64,000 bases of DNA, from the NCBI RefSeq assembly GCF_000716875.1, contig NZ_JNWQ01000002.1, forward strand, positions 127,814-191,813, in the 5' to 3' direction. This stretch comes from Streptomyces novaecaesareae. Its GTDB lineage: Bacteria; Actinomycetota; Actinomycetes; Streptomycetales; Streptomycetaceae. Every line of letters starts with the position of its first letter. Position 1 is the first letter of the stretch. Below are positions 19,201 to 26,500 of this stretch, one piece after another. A program made the position numbers and the translations under genes. The notes beneath the pieces are model-generated. The model was not told the DNA's origin and made no database searches. It saw only the letters and a program-made list of their open reading frames with translations.

Positions 19201-19432
19201 GCTCGATGTCGACCGCGAGGGCGCGCAGGCCGGTGATCCGGCGGCCGCCGTCGACGCGGATGTTCTCCGGGCCCAGCTCGCCCGGCGCCCGGCCGAGGAA
19301 GGTCACGGTGAGCGTGCGGCCGTCGTCGCTGATCTCGGCGCCGTCCAGGCCGAGCAGGTGCGCCGCGCGCACGTCGGTGCGGCGGAGTTCGGTGCCGCAC
19401 TGGGTGGTCGGGAGCTCCGATGGCCCGGTCAT
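16223..19432 (-). CDS. Second giant baseplate-J-like CIS protein
   Basis: 1069 residues from ATG 19432 (ATGA overlap with the GPW gene). The N-terminus contains a Cys-rich stretch (CPSPYDCRTEESCPP near residue 140) followed by YTARDYESLRRLVLDRM and HLPDLGITLVELLAYTADRL, typical for the J-family N-terminal part. The C-terminal half repeats the J signature: LRFGDGRHGLPPGPG, YRIGNGTAGNVGAE, NPLPAAGGVEPE. It forms the inner/outer wedge of the baseplate with gp25-like and the other J-like protein in contractile tails. Two long J-like proteins in tandem is the usual arrangement in this CIS class. A GDHFT-type enzyme motif or membrane segment is absent. Confidence 0.85.
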   Translation of the reverse strand: MTGPSELPTTQCGTELRRTDVRAAHLLGLDGAEISDDGRTLTVTFLGRAPGELGPENIRVDGGRRITGLRALAVDIERADDPELDDWMHVTLDRAGDTSRYRLSVVEPDAYGRPGTRPYPGFDPRYASTGFSFGANCPSPYDCRTEESCPPAVRPAPVIDYTARDYESLRRLVLDRMSLTTPGWTERHLPDLGITLVELLAYTADRLAYQQDAVATEAYLDTARRRVSVRRHVRLIDYPVHDGCNARAFVALTADRPLTLRPGTFRFAAVDVSRLGPQERPELSTVIPDEELDTLARTAAVEVFEPLGGADLVLHPAHNTIRFWTWGDQDCVLPRGATSAALRDDRHEADQPEARTGHLALRPGDLLIIEEVLGPRTGAAADADPAHRQAVRLTSVTHLVDELYEQPVVEVTWAPEDALTFPVCLSTHGGSDCGPIDDVSIARGNVALVDHGRSLTFCGGAPETFAVPPEPVRVPPCGPGESGCADRAEGSPAAEAIRELLDQARTGRQLGPDQVRGLYALLGEAAVRRSGLGIQLAPGANAEGEDGRGAVVEPPTADAQAAALETLLDQSRYPVLPQPFRPLLRYAPVTQAAAYPDPAHVGAGQAALLAGIPERVRLRLEELWHRVGDGHVLSRAELAELTLLFGAQVVQELHLADRPAAGLRELLARRTHLLAGKLRRLEVLTARARSGAVLRQPTVWEVAQSWGARYAAGLDPDSPVLAGPAAGIAVQDPRAALPEVRAGIAGQEWTPRRDLLADGRRDRHFVGELEDDGRLALRFGDGRHGLPPGPGTELRVAYRIGNGTAGNVGAEAINHLVICQDQPPRSNRSSTATRPQDAVLLVRNPLPAAGGVEPEPLDQVRQLAPLALSRTRLRAVTAADYAELAAALPGVRRAAAELRWTGSVQEVHVAVEPFGHAVADTALLEAVGHGLEAYRRIGHDLVVRPALLVPLDLELRICAATGYQRGHVLAELRRVLGNRTLPDGRLGFFHPDALGFGEPVRVSRLVAAAAAVPGVLSAQVTRLRRQFGRDDDEPADGLLRLGALEIASCDNDPDWPENGRLSIVIGGGR

Positions 19433-19857
19433 GCCGTCACCCCGCCCTCGAACACGTCGTGCCGCTGCGTGCCGGTCCGGCGGACGACGTACGCCAGCTC
19501 GACCCGCACCACGTTGTCCTCGCTCTCCACGTCGAGCGAGGCGACCTCGATCACGTCGCCGAGCCACCGTTGCAGCGCCGCCTGGACGGACAGTTGCAGG
19601 GTGGCCGCCAGCTCCGGACTGTTGGGGGCGAAGACCAGGTCGAGCAGTCCGCAGCCGAAGTCCGGGTGCATGACGCGCTCGCCGGGGCTGGTGAACAGCA
19701 ACTGCTCGATCAGGTCACGCACATGGTCGTCGTACGCCGCCTCGGCGGTGCGCCCGCGGCTGTCGCTCCGGAACGGGAACGCGATGTCCGTCCGGGCCGG
19801 GCCGGGCACCGGCGCGATCGGCTCGGCGCCGGGCCGGGAGTGCTGTGTGATGTTCAT
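19429..19857 (-). CDS. GPW/gp25 family baseplate wedge protein
   Basis: 142 residues from ATG 19857. Family signature visible: VRDLIEQLLFTSPGERVMHP followed by DFGCGLLDLVFAPNS and LGDVIEVASLDVE, as in T4 gp25 and P2 gpW, lysozyme-fold wedge proteins at the base of the sheath. EPR/ERVMHPDFG core is well conserved. Four-base overlaps with both neighbours imply coupled translation. The N-terminal 25 residues are Pro-rich and flexible. Confidence 0.92.
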   Translation of the reverse strand: MNITQHSRPGAEPIAPVPGPARTDIAFPFRSDSRGRTAEAAYDDHVRDLIEQLLFTSPGERVMHPDFGCGLLDLVFAPNSPELAATLQLSVQAALQRWLGDVIEVASLDVESEDNVVRVELAYVVRRTGTQRHDVFEGGVTA

Positions 19858-20186
19858 ACCCCATCCACCCGCTGTTGGACGACGGTCACGATCGGCGGTC
19901 CCTGCGGGATCTGCTCGGCGCTCTGGCACAGTCCGACGGCGGACTGCGGCAGCGCGGGGGAGCCGTTCACCCGGATCCGGGCGGACGGCAGCACCCAGCG
20001 GATCGTGACGCAGGGCTGCGGCTTGCCCGCCACGTTGAACGGGCAACCGGTCACGGTGTACAGGTCGGCCGTGCTGGTGACGGCCTGTCCGGCGACCAGC
20101 ACCCGGGCCTGGGCGGGCTGGGCCGTCGCCTGGGCGCCGTGCGGGCAGGTCACCGTCGCATTGACGTGCAGCAGCTTTCCGGACAA
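19854..20186 (-). CDS. PAAR-like spike-tip protein
   Basis: 110 residues from a TTG at 20186 with GGGGAG seven bases upstream; no ATG/GTG lies at a sensible place before the conserved N-terminus. Sequence features: ATVTCPHGAQ, ARVLVAGQAV, a YTVTGCPFNVAGKPQPCVT core and ARIRVNGSPALPQS, which match small PAAR-like (DUF4280-like) proteins of injection systems. Such proteins sharpen the spike tip and can bind a metal ion; the Cys/His residues in the core are candidates. Sits between the gpV spike and the gp25 gene, as expected for a tip. Confidence 0.7.
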   Translation of the reverse strand: MSGKLLHVNATVTCPHGAQATAQPAQARVLVAGQAVTSTADLYTVTGCPFNVAGKPQPCVTIRWVLPSARIRVNGSPALPQSAVGLCQSAEQIPQGPPIVTVVQQRVDGV

Positions 20187-20200
20187 GACAGTCTCCCCCG

Positions 20201-20710
20201 TCAGGTCACGCTCAGCGCGTCCTGGTTGATGGTTACGGTGGCCCCGACGAGCGAGATCGAGGCCCCCTGGCCGTTGCTGATCTGGATGCCCGAGTCGTTG
20301 ATCACGATCGAGGCCCCGCCCGGCGTACGGAGCGTGATCCCCGTGGTCGGGTCGTCGGACAGCACGATCACCCGCCGCCCGGAGGTCTCCAGCACCACGT
20401 TCGGGGCGCCCGGCGGGCCGGTCGTCGCCTCCACCGGGACCTCCGAGGCGGAGCCGTACCAGCAGCCCGTCCAGACCGGGTAGCTCTGGTCGCCCTGCTC
20501 GAACTCCAGCCACACGCCCGCCCCGACCGGTGGGACCGCGTAGTGCCCCATCCCCGGGCCGGCCACCGGGAAGCACGGCATCGCCCAGGTCGACACGGCA
20601 TCGCCCAGCACGTCGGGCACCTGGGCCTGGATGCGGCCGATCCCGAGCGGGTCGGCGTTGTTCGCCACCGTCGCCCGGAACTTGCCGAGGTAGCGAGTCG
20701 GTTCGGCCAT
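20201..20710 (-). CDS. gpV/gp5-type baseplate spike protein
   Basis: 169 residues from ATG 20710. N-terminus FRATVANNADPLGIGRIQAQV plus GMGHYAVPPVGAGVWLEFEQGDQ is the oligonucleotide-binding fold of phage gpV/gp5/VgrG spikes; the C-terminus (TTGITLRTPGGASIVINDSG, ISNGQGASISLVGATVTI) is a short triple beta-helix. It would form the trimeric spike on top of which the PAAR-like tip (next gene) sits. Fourteen bases separate its stop from the TTG of that gene. Confidence 0.9.
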   Translation of the reverse strand: MAEPTRYLGKFRATVANNADPLGIGRIQAQVPDVLGDAVSTWAMPCFPVAGPGMGHYAVPPVGAGVWLEFEQGDQSYPVWTGCWYGSASEVPVEATTGPPGAPNVVLETSGRRVIVLSDDPTTGITLRTPGGASIVINDSGIQISNGQGASISLVGATVTINQDALSVT

Positions 20711-20735
20711 GCTGGTAACTCCTGCGGATCGGGGC

Positions 20736-20831
20736 GGCGTTACGGGACTGCGGGCTTTCGGGACTGCGGGCTTACGGGACTGCGGCGTTACGGGACTGCG
20801 GGCTTACGGGACTGCGGCCCTACGGGACGAC
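20736..20831. repeat. Six tandem copies of a 16-bp unit
   Basis: Units of the form GGCGTTACGGGACTGC / GGGCTTACGGGACTGC follow each other without gaps; copies 1 and 4 are identical, 3 and 5 are identical, copy 2 has one difference from copy 3, copy 6 is more divergent and runs into the stop codon of the spike-hub gene. It fills the only sizeable gap inside the baseplate part of the CIS string (20711-20819). Each unit is not a strong palindrome. Confidence 0.9.
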
Positions 20832-21977
20832 GGTCGGTTGGAGGGCGATCAGGCCCTCGCGGGTCAGCGTGAAGTTCTGGGTGTACGAGCCGCGCTTGAG
20901 GTTGTGGGTGACGCTCTTGACGAAGTACAGGCCGTCGTAGGTGAGCCCGGCGCCGCGGACGCCGACCAGCTCGCGCGGCCGCAGGACGTGCCCGTACCGG
21001 ACGACGTCGAGCTGGCCCGAGCCGGAGACGGCGTCCGCCGACTGCATCGCCTTGGCGATGGTCTCGGCGATGGCCTGGGTGGTGTCCTTCTTGGCGGTGT
21101 CGGCGATGACCTTCTTCTTCAGCGCGGGCGCCGGCCTGAGCGCGAGCGGCGGCCGCAGGATGCTGACCTCCGGCACCGGCAGGATGGTCGACACCTTGGT
21201 CGCCGGGAGCTGGATGCGGGCCTCCGGCTCCTCGCGGGCGGTGCCGTCGAAGGCGAAGGTGAGCTGGTCGACGTTGGACAGCGCGTCCATGTTCACGTTC
21301 AGCGCGTGCTGCGGGACGCCGAGCCGGTTCTCCGGCCCCCAGTAGGCGCGGCTCATGCCGGGGACCGGGCCGGGGTCGAGGTAGAACACGTAACCGTTGG
21401 CCTTCGCCAGCTCGTTGACGTAGCCGAGGTCGGTGCCCTTCTGGAAGTCGATCCGCCGGGTGGGCATCGGCGTCTGCGGCACCAGCTCGGGGATGACCAG
21501 CGGCATCATGCCGTACTGCCCGTACTTGCCGATGATCGCGGCGACCCGGGCCGCCGGGGACATCGCGGGGAAGGGCACGCCGGCCTGCTCCTCCAGGTCC
21601 ATCAGCACCGTCAGGTCCTCGCCGGTGACGGTGAGCGTGGACTGGCCGGGCTGGTTGCTGATGCCGACCTCCTGGCGGATGATCACACCGTCCATCAGCA
21701 CGGTCGGGGTGCCCGTGACGACGACCATCAGCACGACCCGGATCTTCGGGTCGAAGAAGCCGCCCGGCAGCAGTGCGGTGTTGATCAGACCGTGCTTCGA
21801 CAGGTCGAAGGCCAGCTGGAACCCGCTGCGCTGCCCGGACGCCACCGTGACCTGCGCCGACAGCAGGGCGTCCGTCACCGGCTGCGGCACCGGCACCGGG
21901 ATCTGCGGGCCCATCAGCAGAGTGAGGTGGATCGACCCGACCGACCCGCCCCCCGTCACGGCCGAGACGTCAGGCAT
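20820..21977 (-). CDS. Late-control-D / gp27-type spike hub protein
   Basis: 385 residues from ATG 21977 (MPDVSAVTGGG), overlapping the LysM gene by eight bases. Contains the hub pattern SGFQLAFDLSKHGLI, FFDPKIRVVLMVVVTG, DGVIIRQEVGISN, TLTVTGEDLTVLMDLEE and a C-terminal VSGSGQLDVVRYGHVLRPRE / YDGLYFVKSVTHNL. P2 gpD-like hubs join tube and spike in contractile tails. An alternative start 7 codons upstream (21998) lacks a better ribosome site. The 3' end lies in the 16-bp repeat array. Confidence 0.88.
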   Translation of the reverse strand: MPDVSAVTGGGSVGSIHLTLLMGPQIPVPVPQPVTDALLSAQVTVASGQRSGFQLAFDLSKHGLINTALLPGGFFDPKIRVVLMVVVTGTPTVLMDGVIIRQEVGISNQPGQSTLTVTGEDLTVLMDLEEQAGVPFPAMSPAARVAAIIGKYGQYGMMPLVIPELVPQTPMPTRRIDFQKGTDLGYVNELAKANGYVFYLDPGPVPGMSRAYWGPENRLGVPQHALNVNMDALSNVDQLTFAFDGTAREEPEARIQLPATKVSTILPVPEVSILRPPLALRPAPALKKKVIADTAKKDTTQAIAETIAKAMQSADAVSGSGQLDVVRYGHVLRPRELVGVRGAGLTYDGLYFVKSVTHNLKRGSYTQNFTLTREGLIALQPTVVP

Positions 21978-22323
21978 TCCCCACCCCTGGCACCCCACCG
22001 GGCAGCGCGATGGTGATCCGGCGGCCCGGCGTCGCGGTCAACTCCCGTGGATCGATCACCGGGTTGGCGTCGGCGATCCGCCACCACTGGTCGGCGCTGC
22101 CGAGGTAGCGGTAGGCGAGCAGATCGGCGCGCTCGCCGGCGCTCACCGTGTGCTCGGCGAGCGGGGTCAGGCCGTCCGTGCTCGGCAGCAACCGCCGCCG
22201 TAGATAGGGCACTTGACGCCCATCCGGCTCGGTGTGCAGCGCGACCGGGATGCCGTGGTACCGGCTGGTCAGCGGGTACGGCGAGGGCGCGGGCAACGCG
22301 TCGAGCGGGTGGTCGGTGGTCAT
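21970..22323 (-). CDS. LysM-domain baseplate protein (small)
   Basis: 117 residues from ATG 22323 (four-base overlap with the previous stop). The second half is a LysM-like fold: LAEHTVSAGERADLLAYRYL, QWWRIADANPVIDPREL. In contractile phages and CIS the small LysM protein (gp53-like or tube-associated) links the hub to the wedge. The N-terminal part is Pro-rich. Position between the tube initiator and spike hub is conserved in related loci. Confidence 0.85.
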   Translation of the reverse strand: MTTDHPLDALPAPSPYPLTSRYHGIPVALHTEPDGRQVPYLRRRLLPSTDGLTPLAEHTVSAGERADLLAYRYLGSADQWWRIADANPVIDPRELTATPGRRITIALPGGVPGVGNA

Positions 22324-22967
22324 CCCAGTCCTCCTTTGAGGCCGAGCGCACTCAGCCGGCCGCCGGCCGCGGTGCCGACCAGGCGCTCCTTCTGTGCCAG
22401 GTGCGCGAGATACAGCTCGGCCCCGTGGTGGCCGGTCGGCAGATCGCTGACGGTCAGAACGCGCAGACCGATGGCCACGGACGCCCTGATCGGGTTCAGC
22501 TCGGCGTCGAACGCCTGCTCGCTGATGGTGAGTTCGGTCAGCCGAACCGGCAGGATCCGCTTGCTGCCCCAGGTGAAGAGGGTGAGCGGGGCCTCCACCG
22601 GCGTGATCTCCAAGGTGCCCGCTGCGGCGAGCAGTTGATTGGCCCTCAGGTCACCACTGGCCGGCTGCGCCAACAACTCCAGGGTGGCCAGCTGCGGATG
22701 GATCCCGTCGGGGGAGGGCACGTCCAACTGATCGGTCGCGTCCAGCTCCGCCGTGAACTTCCACGTCTCCACGGCCGGCCCCTTCAGCCGCAGCGCCTCC
22801 GTCCGGTCCCCGCTCCCGTCGGCTCCTGCGACCTGGGGAGCCAGCGACCGTTCGAGGCTGTCCGGGTTGAACTGCAGCACGATGACCCGCTGCGGCGTCC
22901 CCCGCTGCGGATCGACGATGACCAGCCCGGACCTGATCGGCTTGGGGGCGTCGGTGTACCCGGTCAT
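22320..22967 (-). CDS. CIS tube-initiator/baseplate tube protein
   Basis: 215 residues from ATG 22967. Carries VIVLQFNPDSLERSLAPQ and GPAVETWKFTAELDATDQLD, the hallmark of the CIS_tube family (tube-like protein at the baseplate that starts inner-tube polymerisation), plus ILPVRLTELTISEQAFDAEL. Ends in a Gly/Leu-rich tail. Overlaps the HEAT gene and the LysM gene by four bases each, so the HEAT gene is tightly fused into the structural transcript. Confidence 0.85.
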   Translation of the reverse strand: MTGYTDAPKPIRSGLVIVDPQRGTPQRVIVLQFNPDSLERSLAPQVAGADGSGDRTEALRLKGPAVETWKFTAELDATDQLDVPSPDGIHPQLATLELLAQPASGDLRANQLLAAAGTLEITPVEAPLTLFTWGSKRILPVRLTELTISEQAFDAELNPIRASVAIGLRVLTVSDLPTGHHGAELYLAHLAQKERLVGTAAGGRLSALGLKGGLG

Positions 22968-23554
22968 GTCAGCCCCGCCTCCGCATAGGCTTCGAGAGTT
23001 GCACGCGCGGTGTCCCTGACTTCCGGATCCGAATCATTTCTGGCCAATTCGGAGAGACGTGGCACAAAGGCACGGAGTCCGTAGCTGGCAGCCGCAAGGA
23101 CACCGGCATCGCGGATGGCGGGGTCCGAATTTCCCATGGAATTGAGCACCCGTGAATAGAAATCATCATCATAGGACGGTGGGGCGCCCAGAGCGAGCCG
23201 GAGGACGGCATGGGGGCCTTCTTTCGAGCCGCCTGCAATGTCATAGAAGCGAATCAGATCGTCGTAGCTCCACGGTCGGAGGGATTCCTCGCACGACTCG
23301 ATCGCCGCCATGACGTCATCCTCGTCGTTCCCGAACACCTGGACGTAGCGACAGCGGGATGTCCCATCCTCGCCCTGTACCACCTTCAGGTCGGCTCCGA
23401 TCAACCACTCCACCTCCCTCCTGCCGCCGAAGAAGTCCCGCACAACCCTTGCGTCCGCCGACCCACCCAGAGCTCGGATCGCGTTCTCGACATCTGCAGG
23501 ATTCTGACCCTCCCGGAGGATCATCCGACGACTTCTCAGCTCCATGACTGCCAT
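22964..23554 (-). CDS. HEAT-like repeat protein, candidate immunity or chaperone
   Basis: 196 residues from ATG 23554; an internal start MELRS four codons later is possible. The C-terminal half has helical pairs typical of HEAT repeats (SDPAIRDAGVLAAASYGLRA, FVPRLSELARNDSDPEVRDTA). The N-terminal part (RVVRDFFGGRREVEWLIGAD) is unrecognised. Base composition is lower in GC than its structural neighbours (hand count of 23041-23160: 72 of 120, 60%). It lies directly downstream of the giant DUF4157 gene (34-base gap). Small HEAT proteins behind a toxin gene are often immunity proteins; this is inference, and a loading chaperone is equally possible. Confidence 0.65.
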   Translation of the reverse strand: MAVMELRSRRMILREGQNPADVENAIRALGGSADARVVRDFFGGRREVEWLIGADLKVVQGEDGTSRCRYVQVFGNDEDDVMAAIESCEESLRPWSYDDLIRFYDIAGGSKEGPHAVLRLALGAPPSYDDDFYSRVLNSMGNSDPAIRDAGVLAAASYGLRAFVPRLSELARNDSDPEVRDTARATLEAYAEAGLT

Positions 23555-23588
23555 CTTTCCTTACTGTGATTCTCGGGCGGCCCTCAGT

Positions 23589-26500
23589 CTAGTGCCATCC
23601 CCACTTCATCAGCAGCTTGTCCACTGCAGCGTTGACGACTTTCGCGGTGTTTGCGGTCTTGCCGCCGCGTACCAGAATCTCCTCGTCCTCAAGTGTCCGC
23701 TCGATGGAGTCGACCAATTTGTGGAGCATGCCTCCCGGAGTCTCCAGGTGGTTGGGGAGATCCTTTTTGTCGATGCCTGCCAATTTAGGCCACTTTGCGG
23801 CGCTGTCGTAGTCCTTCTGGGAGAGCTCGAAGAGCTTGCGCCCCTGATGGAACTCCTCATTCCTTGCTTTCTCGATCCTGGCCAGCTTTCCCTTTTCGTC
23901 CGTGATGCCGTTTACTTCCTTCATAATGAAGGACAGCGAGTTGGATACCGCGACAGACTTGTCTGCCACCATCGGTCCATGCTTCGATATTCTGGAAATC
24001 TCTTCCGCTGCATCGACTTCGGGCCGTGTCATGTGGTTGAGCTCGCCCATGGAGGTCACCAAGGCGCCCGGGCGGCGCTGCCCTTCGGCCACTACACGGA
24101 CGAATACGTAAAGGGCGCCGATGCCGATGAATTTCGACCGGTACTGCGCGGGAAGATCCTTGTAACGGCCTGCAAGCAGCAGCTTGAACATATTCTTGAA
24201 GCGTTCGGGTCCCAGTTCTTCGTGAAGTTCCTTCAGGTGTACGAACAGGTCGTCATATTTCCCTTGACCCTGGGCGATCTCTCCGGTTTCCAGGTCCTTC
24301 CTATCCCACCTCCCGCCCGGGTCGCCCGGCTTGTTGAATATCTGCATTTCTGCGACTTGATCGAGGATCAATGATTGGGGAGACTTCTTCTCGCTCTTCC
24401 TCAGTTGAGTCTCGGCCAGGACGTCCATGGGCTCCGAGCCATTCCGGGCTATCATGGTCCGCTTCGCCTTTTCCCCGCCGTGCGGCGAGACGAACTCGGG
24501 TTCGAAGCTGACGGCCTGCTCGCCCGGAGACCTTTGGGAATTCCTTTCGGTCCGGGCCGCAAGGACTTCTTTGACTCGCTCCTCGACATGGGAAAGGATC
24601 TCCATGCGTCGCAGTAGCTCAGCATTGTCGACGTCTGCCTGGGGATTGAGCAGGGCCCGGATGAGCCTTGCCTGACCCGCGGTATCAATGTCGAGTCGTG
24701 TAAGTCGATACCACAGACGCATCGCGCCGAGTACGCCACGCAGCATCCGCGTCGAGACGCCCCTGCCGAGCAGTCTTTGAACCTTCGGCCGGATGCGAGC
24801 GACGATCAGGTCGAGGCGCTGCTTCTTCGCCTCCGGGGAGTTCTCGTGCTTGCGGCGCTCCGCGCGCTGTTGCTGGCGCTTCTGGTGCCAGGCGCGCAGG
24901 CGGTCGCGTTGCTTGCGATAGGCGTCGCGGATCTTGTGGGCGCCGTTGGTGAGGGCGCGGCCGAGCTTGCTGTTGAGGAGCTTGCGGCCGAGGGTGCGGG
25001 CGGCGACGCGGACGCGGTTGAGTGCGGCCTTGACGGTCTGGCGGGAGGCGTTGAGGGCGCGGCCGACGGGGGAGGTGGGGCGGCGGCGGGTGGTGGGCTT
25101 CGGGCGGGTGACCTCGCGGCGGGGGCGTCCGGCGGTGGTGGTGGGGCGTCCCGGGCGCTCCGCGTGGCGGACGGTGTGCCGGGCGGGGCCGGTGCGGGTG
25201 GGGGAGGGCCGCCGCCGCAGGGACTGGGTGGCCCGGCGCAGGCTCGCGCGAGCCTTGTTGACGGCCCGGCCGGCCGCTTTGCGGGCGCCGCGGCCGGCCC
25301 TCGCCAAGCCCTTGAGGATCTTCTGGGCGATCCCCTTGAGCTTGGTGCCGACGGCCTTGCCGGCGCCCTTGAGCTTGCTGAGCAGGAAGTTGGAGATGAA
25401 GTCGAGCAGCGCGACCACGCCCGAGGCGACCGCGTCGGCGAACAGGCAGGCGGCCGATCCCGATTTGACCGCCTTGAGGAAGGTGACGAACTTGCTGATC
25501 GCGGCGACGATCTTGCTGATGGTGTTCCACGCGGCCACCAGGCCCTGGATGATCGCCATGATCGCGCCCGCGGCCGGCACGATCATCGACACGAGCTTCT
25601 CGATGACGAGCGAGATGATCATCCCGGGCAGCGATGCGACGATCGCCTGCCAGGCCATCCGTCCGATCTGGGCCATCGAGATGCAGCCCTTGACCAGCAC
25701 GTTGATGATGGTGGACGTCAGGCCGACCACCGACTCGACCTTCTCGTTGAACCAGGTCCGCACCGCGCTCTTGATCGCACCCCACAGGTAGTGCTGGATG
25801 CCGTCGATCGCGGCGCTGCCGAGCTTCTTCAGCCACCCGCCCGGGTCGGAGGCGATGTCGCCGATCAGGACCGCGAACTCGCCGAAGACCGCGATCGCCT
25901 TCTGCACGAAGTCGATCGCGTCCATGACGGCCTTGCGGACCGCCTCGATCGCGGCCTTGAGCCCCGCCTCCAGCGCGTTCAGCAGCGCGTTCAGCCCGGC
26001 CGCGAGCACGTCGAGCAGCTTGTTGACGGCGTTCTTGAGCTTGTCCGCCCACTCGTTGACCTTGGCGATGGCCTTGTCGCGCCACTCCTCGATCTTCTTG
26101 CGGAACTTGTCCCGCAGTTCGGGGAAGGCCGCCAGCAGGACGTCGCAGATCGCGATCAACGCGTCGGCGAGCTTGCTGATCAGGTCGACGGCGAACTTCC
26201 GTGCCTGGTCGATCGCCCAGTCCGCGAACTTGCGGAAGCCGTCGATGATGTCGTTGATCAGGCCGCGGAAGTAGTCGAAGACCTTGGTGACCGCCTCGAC
26301 CAGCGCGTCGAAGGCGGCCTTGACCTTGGACTTGACCCAGCCCCACCAGCCCTCGGACTCCTCCTTCTTGCGGTCCTTCTCCTTCTGCGCCTTCTCCTCG
26401 GCCTCCTTCCGCTTGTCCTGGATCTTCTGGTTGTCCTGCTGCTGACGGTCCTGGACGTCCTTGTCGGTCTCGGTGCGCTTCTTGCCGATCTGGTCGGTCT

